Source of the DNA: Planctomycetaceae bacterium
GTDB taxonomy: Bacteria > Planctomycetota > Planctomycetia > Pirellulales > Thermoguttaceae
Assembly: GCA_009783865.1 (NCBI GenBank)
Contig: WRCR01000242.1
Span: 1 to 6,431 of the forward strand
DNA: 6,431 bases
Direction of reading: 5' to 3'
Below the pieces are notes generated by a model, which did not search any database, was not told where the DNA came from, and saw nothing but the letters and a program-made list of their open reading frames with translations. Position numbers and translations under genes: made by a program. Shown one piece after another: positions 1-4,191 of this stretch; the first letter of the stretch is position 1; every line of letters begins with the position of its first letter.

Positions 1-37
1 ACCGCCCGCTAAACATTTCGACAATACACATATCAAA

Positions 38-2128
38 ATGACAACACGTTATCTTTTTTGTTGCTGCGTTTCGCTGCTTGTTTTATCAAACACCATGTTT
101 GCTTCCGCCGCTGACTTTCGGGAAAAGATGCCGGAACCCCTGCGGGGGGCAATAGCGGCGTTTTTTCCATTTGACGGTTCTTACGAAGATGTAACGGGCA
201 GCATTAAAGCCCAATACTTCAATGCGAAAGAACAAAAATCGTTCAGCACCGCAGAAGCGGCAAAGAGCGGCGCAGTATTCGTCCCCGGCAGAGACGGAGG
301 CAAAGCAATTCAATTCGGAGACGGAAAATATGATGTTCCTGACAGCAGTTCCAATGTCAACATCGGACAGTTTAATTACGACAAGGACTTTACCATTGCA
401 TTCTGGGCGAAGAATTTATTCAAGACACCTTACGGCAACTATCCCGTGTTGTTCGGAAACTCGAACTGGACAACCGCCAGCGGAACTGCCGGTCAGGGCT
501 TGCTTGTCAGTACGCTGACTAATTCATCTATCATCATGAACGTCCAGGTAGAGGGAATCAACCGCATCTCGCCGAGACCGGTATCTAATGCCGATGCCGA
601 TTGGCATTATATCACTCTGACTGCTAATCGGGCAGCGGGAAAGTTTTCGCTGTACCTGAACGGCATCTTGCTCATTGACGGCGAAAAAGACGGCAGTTAT
701 GCGCCTTCCGTCGGCAAAAGTATGCAAAACAACGCCCCGACAAGAATCGGTTCTGACGGATACAGTAACTACGGTTTTTACGGAGCAATTCAGGACTTCA
801 TGATATTCAATAAAGCACTCTCGGCAAAAGAAGTACGTTCACTTGTATCTGCTTACACCGGCAAGGAATTCATTCTGCCGATAACTGTAATATACGATTC
901 GGTAAAGAATGAAGACGGTTCCGTGATGGTATCAGCAACCCTGAAGAATGAAAACGAGTCAGTTCGAAAAATTACGGCGAAGTTCGATGTACTTGGAGAT
1001 GGAAAACTAACCGCCGGTGAAAAAGAAATTGTTATCGAAGTTCCGCCGCAAGCCGCGAAGATGATTTTTTGGTCAGCAAAAGCCGAGACCGGCAGCGCAA
1101 AATTGTTTCTAACAACGGTCGACGGCGGCGCGGTTGAAACGTTCAGAATGGGCAAAGTTGCGTCTGGCAAAGCGGGCTGGGTTTCCGGCGACAGTCATAA
1201 TCATACCAAGTATTCCGATGGTTCAGGAACGATATTTGAAAACTTTGCGCAAGCGAAAAATCAAGGCGTTGACTATATTACCATTACCGACCATGGTAAT
1301 TCAAAGGGCTGGGCAGAAGCATTGGATGCGGGACCGCAATACGGAATCATTCCGATACGCGGCAACGAGTTTTCGCATCGGACTTATTCTCATGCCGTGT
1401 TTATCAATGTCAATCAGGAGAAAAATTACTCCGTGCTTGACCCGCCCATTGCCGTGAAAACATTTAAGGAAGATACAAATGGTGAAGGATTTGTTTATGT
1501 CGCGCATCCGTTTGATAACGGCAAAGATGTCTGGCAGGAAAACAAGGGCTGGGAGTCACCAATAGACGGCATCGAGGTTTGGAACTCGTGGTATGCCGGC
1601 AGATACGTTGTCAACGCCAAAGCATTTCAAAAATGGGATGAGTTAAACATGCGAGGCAGACGGCTTTACGGCATTGCTACGACGGATACTCATTCGGCGC
1701 GTTATATCGGAGAGGGATACACCACTGTGTTTGTTAAGGAATACACAGTAAAAGGAATTCTTGACGGTCACAGAGCCGGCAATATGTACGGCTCGAATGG
1801 TCCCGTTGTCGATTTCCGTTTAGGCAGTGCAATGATGGGCGATGTCGTCAACATTCCGAAAGAAGGAAAAACGGCTGCTTTCGAGATAAAAGGCGAGTAC
1901 ATCTTACCGCTGTCGAAGGTCTTTCTTATCAAGAACGGTGAAGTCGTATTCACGAAAGAAATAAACGCCAACCGCTTTGCTGAACGTGTCGAGGTGCCGG
2001 TAAAGCCCGGCGATTTTGTCAGAATGGAAGTCGACGGTACCGAAACGGATTTACGCAAATTGGACGGCAAGACCTTTGACACCGCCGCACCGTTTGCGTT
2101 CACCAACCCGATATTTTTCGTTGAGTAA
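38..2128 (+). CDS. Secreted LamG-domain PHP metallohydrolase (CehA/McbA-like), 696 aa
   Basis: Residues 1-24 form a Sec signal peptide (TTR, a hydrophobic core at 5-21, A22-S-A24 cleavage box). Residues 36-275 read as a LamG/concanavalin-like jellyroll, with a DFTIAFWAK strand, WHYITLTANRAAGKFSLYLNG and a closing YGAIQDFMIFNKALS. A beta-rich linker (280-375) precedes a PHP domain whose metal ligands all look intact: H387-x-H389, D394, D418-H419, E444, H447 or H452, H490 and D550-x-H552. The C-terminal beta domain ends in AFTNPIFF, typical of CehA/McbA-like proteins. PHP enzymes hydrolyse phosphoesters or related bonds with a di- or trinuclear metal centre; CehA and McbA act on carbaryl. The substrate here is unknown. 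LamG suggests anchoring to a glycan, which is inference. ATG 38 is chosen because it supplies the whole signal peptide; no Shine-Dalgarno is visible. The domain call is firm, the substrate is not. Confidence 0.9.
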   Translation: MTTRYLFCCCVSLLVLSNTMFASAADFREKMPEPLRGAIAAFFPFDGSYEDVTGSIKAQYFNAKEQKSFSTAEAAKSGAVFVPGRDGGKAIQFGDGKYDVPDSSSNVNIGQFNYDKDFTIAFWAKNLFKTPYGNYPVLFGNSNWTTASGTAGQGLLVSTLTNSSIIMNVQVEGINRISPRPVSNADADWHYITLTANRAAGKFSLYLNGILLIDGEKDGSYAPSVGKSMQNNAPTRIGSDGYSNYGFYGAIQDFMIFNKALSAKEVRSLVSAYTGKEFILPITVIYDSVKNEDGSVMVSATLKNENESVRKITAKFDVLGDGKLTAGEKEIVIEVPPQAAKMIFWSAKAETGSAKLFLTTVDGGAVETFRMGKVASGKAGWVSGDSHNHTKYSDGSGTIFENFAQAKNQGVDYITITDHGNSKGWAEALDAGPQYGIIPIRGNEFSHRTYSHAVFINVNQEKNYSVLDPPIAVKTFKEDTNGEGFVYVAHPFDNGKDVWQENKGWESPIDGIEVWNSWYAGRYVVNAKAFQKWDELNMRGRRLYGIATTDTHSARYIGEGYTTVFVKEYTVKGILDGHRAGNMYGSNGPVVDFRLGSAMMGDVVNIPKEGKTAAFEIKGEYILPLSKVFLIKNGEVVFTKEINANRFAERVEVPVKPGDFVRMEVDGTETDLRKLDGKTFDTAAPFAFTNPIFFVE
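143..862 (+). other. LamG / concanavalin A-like jellyroll domain of the PHP protein
   Basis: This covers residues 36-275 of the secreted hydrolase. The order of landmarks follows the LamG-like 'jellyroll' family: an AFFPFDGSYEDVTG opening strand, a GKAIQFGDGKY strand with the VPDSSSNVNIG segment, DFTIAFWAK, the WHYITLTANRAAGKFSLYLNG core hairpin, and a final strand ending in DFMIFNKALSAKEV. Such modules usually bind sugars or proteins, or pack against a catalytic partner. No ligand can be named from the sequence. Confidence 0.8.
1178..1840 (+). other. PHP metal-dependent hydrolase domain
   Basis: Residues 381-601 hold the catalytic motifs in PHP order: GDSHNHTKYSDG (H387, H389, D394), YITITDHG (D418, H419), RGNEFSHRTYSHAVF (E444, H447, H452), VYVAHPF (H490) and IATTDTHSARYIGEGYTTVF (D550, H552). 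The HxH, Asp, His, Glu, His and DxH positions are the usual metal ligands of the family, so the site looks catalytically competent. Motif identification is direct; the metal and the substrate are not known. Confidence 0.85.
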
Positions 2129-2136
2129 CGGCAACG

Positions 2137-2186
2137 TTTTGCGTTCTTTGCGGTCGAATTCTTTTTTACCGCAAAGATTCGCAAAG
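2137..2186. repeat. CGCAAAG-type imperfect inverted repeat (17-pair stem)
   Basis: The arms 2145-2154 and 2168-2177 are perfectly complementary over 10 bases around a 13-base loop. After a one-by-two internal loop the stem continues for six pairs plus a G-T pair (2137-2143 with 2180-2186). Each arm holds two copies of a CGCAAA(G) unit about 10 bases apart. It begins 9 bases after the PHP stop codon. No T-tract follows either arm, so it looks more like a dispersed palindromic repeat than a simple terminator. Whether it recurs in the genome cannot be seen from one window. Confidence 0.6.
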
Positions 2187-2330
2187 GTTTCGTCCCGAAT
2201 ACAATTTTTCAAAACGGAAAATACTTGAGTACACCCTCTTACGATTGCGGCTCTGTTCCCGTTGCTCAACATGGTACTTTTTGCCCTTGCCAAGTTTGAC
2301 GGGCGTGTTATTATTTGCGCGGGTTATTCG

Positions 2331-2351
2331 CCGCAGCCCTTCGGCTTGCGG
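2331..2351. other. Compact GC-rich hairpin flanked by GTTATT repeats
   Basis: CCGCA (2331-2335) pairs with TGCGG (2347-2351), and GCC (2336-2338) pairs with GGC (2343-2345), leaving one bulged T and a CTTC loop. GGTTATT occurs directly on both sides (2322-2328 and 2350-2356), with a further GTTATTATT at 2307-2315. An AT-rich tract follows, but not a clean T-run. It could be an old terminator, an RNA structural element or a protein site; the function is unknown. Confidence 0.45.
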
Positions 2352-2374
2352 TTATTATTAAAAAATGTTAGAAT
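2346..2374 (+). promoter_or_regulatory. Possible sigma70-like promoter upstream of a terminator hairpin
   Basis: TTGCGG (2346-2351) and TAGAAT (2369-2374) are separated by exactly 17 bases, giving a fair -35 and a good -10 (5 of 6 to TATAAT). The spacer is AT-rich. Transcription would start near 2381. The -35 overlaps the right arm of the GC hairpin. Chance matches of this quality do occur in AT-rich DNA. Confidence 0.35.
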
Positions 2375-2380
2375 GGGTAA

Positions 2381-2446
2381 GAAAATACTAAATCAGGTAG
2401 TTCAGGTAAAACAAGCGCGTTGGCAGGCATTTGCGCCTTGTTTTTT
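2381..2446 (+). ncRNA. Candidate short RNA of about 65 nt, or an attenuated leader
   Basis: A promoter-like pair upstream and a terminator-like hairpin downstream bracket this stretch, which has no open reading frame of note. It contains a direct repeat TCAGGTA at 2393-2399 and 2402-2408. It could be an independent small RNA, or an attenuated leader reading towards the flavoprotein gene. The call rests only on the signal layout; no known RNA family is recognised. Confidence 0.25.
2408..2446 (+). terminator. Rho-independent terminator candidate
   Basis: AAAACAAG (2408-2415) pairs with CTTGTTTT (2437-2444). After a bulged C, GCG (2417-2419) pairs with CGC (2434-2436), with a loop of about 12-14 bases. 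Six T residues run from 2441 to 2446, partly inside the stem. On the opposite strand the A-run of the left arm also gives a T-tract, so it could act both ways. It lies about 280 bases after the PHP stop. Confidence 0.45.
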
Positions 2447-2532
2447 AGGGGTTTGGCTTTGCAAAAATTTTTCGAATCAGGGCTTGATGTTAGGTGGTTG
2501 CGGGGTTGCCGGAAAACTTTCAGGGGAACTAG

Positions 2533-2561
2533 TTGATTCCATCACCCAAACGTTGTATGAT
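2533..2561 (+). promoter_or_regulatory. Sigma70-like promoter of the flavoprotein gene
   Basis: TTGATT (2533-2538) and TATGAT (2556-2561) are spaced by exactly 17 bases, close to the sigma70 consensus. The predicted start near 2568 leaves a leader of about 53 bases before ATG 2621. An 8-base perfect palindrome AACTAGTT (2527-2534) overlaps the -35 and could be an operator, which is inference. No Shine-Dalgarno motif is visible before the ATG; the bases are ATTAGAAAAAACGAT. Confidence 0.5.
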
Positions 2562-2620
2562 TACCGTAATGGGTTTTCCAGAACGTTTATTTTCACTCTT
2601 CCTTTATTAGAAAAAACGAT

Positions 2621-3307
2621 ATGACCGAAACAAAACGCCGTGAATTTTTACGAAACGCCGCCCTGACAGTGACCGGTGCCGGCATTTTGGCTTCCACCGC
2701 TGCCGCCGCTTCCGCCCTTTCAGCGAAACCGGGCGCGCGCCGAATACTTGCCATCAACGGCAGCCACCGCGCTGGCATGACCTGCGCCGCCGGTTTGAAA
2801 CTTGTACTCGAGTCCGCAAAAGCCGCTGACCCTAGTATCGAAACGGAACTAATCGAATTGGCAGGAATCGATTTCAATCAAGCCGTTGTCGGTGCCGACC
2901 AGCCGGACGATGCCCTGACACCGATACTTGAAAAAATAAAATCGCCGGAATGTGTCGGACTTGTCATTGGCTCACCGGTCTATTTCGGTCTGCCTTCGGG
3001 ACGCACCGTGTCTTTCATAAGCCGGTTTATGCCGCTCAAGAGAGCCGGTGTTTTCAAGAACAAGGTCTTCGGTGCTGTTGCAGTCGGCGGCGGACGAAAC
3101 GGCGGACAGGAAACCATTCTGCACGCCTTGATAAACTCGGCACTGACGCTTCAAGTCATCGTAGCCGTTGACGGCGTACCGACTTCACACTGGGGCGCAA
3201 CACTTTGGAATCAGGACAACAGTATCGAAAAAGACGATTTTGGAAAAGATACTGCGAAAAACCTTGGTACCAGAATGGTAGAACTGATTACAATGGCGTG
3301 CAAATAA
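2621..3307 (+). CDS. Tat-exported flavodoxin-fold NAD(P)H-dependent FMN reductase-like protein, 228 aa
   Basis: The N-terminus has a twin-arginine signal, K5-R6-R7-E-F-L-R, followed by an Ala-rich hydrophobic stretch (12-32) and a likely cleavage after A35. The mature part is a flavodoxin-like FMN reductase domain. RILAINGSHRAGMT (41-54) is the first strand and the FMN-phosphate loop. VGLVIGSPVYFGLPSG (112-127) is the second FMN contact segment, VGGGRNGGQE (155-164) the third, and KDDFGKDTAKNLGTRMVEL (204-222) the usual C-terminal helix. Such proteins bind FMN and pass electrons from NAD(P)H; Tat export fits folding with the cofactor in the cytoplasm first. Its cysteines (C55, C111, C227) do not form the Fe-S motif of iron-sulfur flavoproteins. 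It has its own promoter-like signal and lies 492 bases from the gene before. The electron acceptor is unknown. Confidence 0.85.
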   Translation: MTETKRREFLRNAALTVTGAGILASTAAAASALSAKPGARRILAINGSHRAGMTCAAGLKLVLESAKAADPSIETELIELAGIDFNQAVVGADQPDDALTPILEKIKSPECVGLVIGSPVYFGLPSGRTVSFISRFMPLKRAGVFKNKVFGAVAVGGGRNGGQETILHALINSALTLQVIVAVDGVPTSHWGATLWNQDNSIEKDDFGKDTAKNLGTRMVELITMACK

Positions 3308-3317
3308 AACAGGAGCC

Positions 3318-3342
3318 GCAAGTGCAACGAAGTTAAACTTGC
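3318..3342. terminator. Weak hairpin in the convergent gap
   Basis: GCAAGT (3318-3323) and ACTTGC (3337-3342) are complementary with a 13-base loop, in the 53-base gap between two converging genes. Neither side has a good T-run; TGTTATTTTA follows some distance after on the forward strand and GTTTTATTT on the reverse. A shared terminator is expected here on layout, but the sequence supports it only weakly. Confidence 0.25.
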
Positions 3343-3360
3343 AGGTTAGATGTTATTTTA

Positions 3361-4191
3361 TTAGAACCTGTAAGTGTATCCGACGGTGCCGGAGAATTCG
3401 CCTTTTCCTCCGGCGCGGTCGGCGTATTCATCGGCGGTGAAATTCCAGAAGAGAACACTGTAATCGCGTCCGCCGAGATAGTGATTCGCTCCAACACGGA
3501 AAGTGAAAACGTTCTGTCCCAAATGAGCGGAACGAATTTCTCCGCTCATCTTCGAGTTTGGATAATACACGCCGACCACCGACTGTGAGTCGCCTGCTAT
3601 CATATTGGAATAGGATATCCCGAAATACGAATCGCCGCAGTTAATCGGACGGTGGAAGTCCAAACCGACCTTTGTGAACAGTTGCGTCATCGATGCTTTA
3701 GAATAATAACGCTGCTCCGCTCCTATACCGGGACGGTTTTCATAAGCCGATTCCTGCTGAGCGTATTCCAAATCAAAACCAAATATTGGACGTATCACGA
3801 AATATGGAGTCCGCAACGGTCTTGAGAACTCGATGTTCGTTTGAAATGATTCACCGTAATACTTCGTTTTATATTTATAGGCAGCATCAAACCGGTTTGA
3901 TTCATACCGCTGTGTTCCGCCGCCGATGTATCCTTTGAATTCCCAGTTCCGCGGCAAACGCTGTCCGTAATATAAGCCGAAAAAGCCGTCATTTGCAATG
4001 ATTTTATCGCTGCCGTTGCCGTTTTTCAGTTCGGGATGTTCTATTCCAAACGTCAACCCAAATTCGCTATTCTGGTTGGCATAGAAGGAAAAGCCGCCCT
4101 GAAAACCGAATGACCACATGCGCCAATTATCCGAGAAGAAAACACTGTCGTATTCTGTTCCACGCATATACCACTCGCCCCAGGCATTGCT
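3361..4191 (-). other. C-terminal autotransporter beta-barrel domain
   Basis: Residues 742-1017 show many short amphipathic, aromatic-rich strands, beginning with NAWGEWYMRGTEYDS and including MWSFGFQGGFSFY, SEFGLTFGIEH, WEFKGYIGGGTQRY, YFVIRPIFGFDLEYAQ, VFTFRVGANHYLGG and a final VGYTYRF. A length of about 275 residues, alternating polar and hydrophobic residues and a terminal Phe all fit the 12-strand translocator barrel of type V secretion. It would sit in the outer membrane. Confidence 0.82.

Larger units (their letters stand above)
2129..2620. other. 492-base intergenic region between the PHP and flavoprotein genes
   Basis: No convincing gene lies here. The region is T-rich and contains, left to right, a long inverted repeat (2137-2186), a GC hairpin with flanking GTTATT direct repeats (2307-2356), a promoter-like pair (2346-2374), a terminator-like hairpin (2408-2446) and a promoter for the downstream gene (2533-2561). 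A forward frame at 2262-2624 is open but has low-complexity composition unlike the neighbours and overlaps all of these signals, so it was not called. Confidence 0.7.

Noticed and set aside
1..12. Possible last codons of an upstream gene ending at TAA 10-12
   Set aside because: Three sense codons are too few to judge. If real, it would place a gene 25 bases before the PHP gene, but nothing else supports it.
980..1024. EF-hand in the PHP protein linker (FDVLGDGKLTAGEKE)
   Set aside because: Only part of the acidic pattern is present; the spacing of the aspartates does not make a DxDxDG loop.
2137..2186. Terminator for the PHP gene
   Set aside because: The stem is strong, but neither side has a T-tract after the second arm; the only T-run is inside the loop.
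2262..2624. Forward frame of 120 codons whose stop overlaps the flavoprotein start (ATGA)
   Set aside because: The overlap resembles translational coupling, but the translation has no recognisable domain, is rich in Leu, Phe and Cys in a way that suggests T-rich non-coding DNA, and runs through hairpins, a terminator and a promoter.
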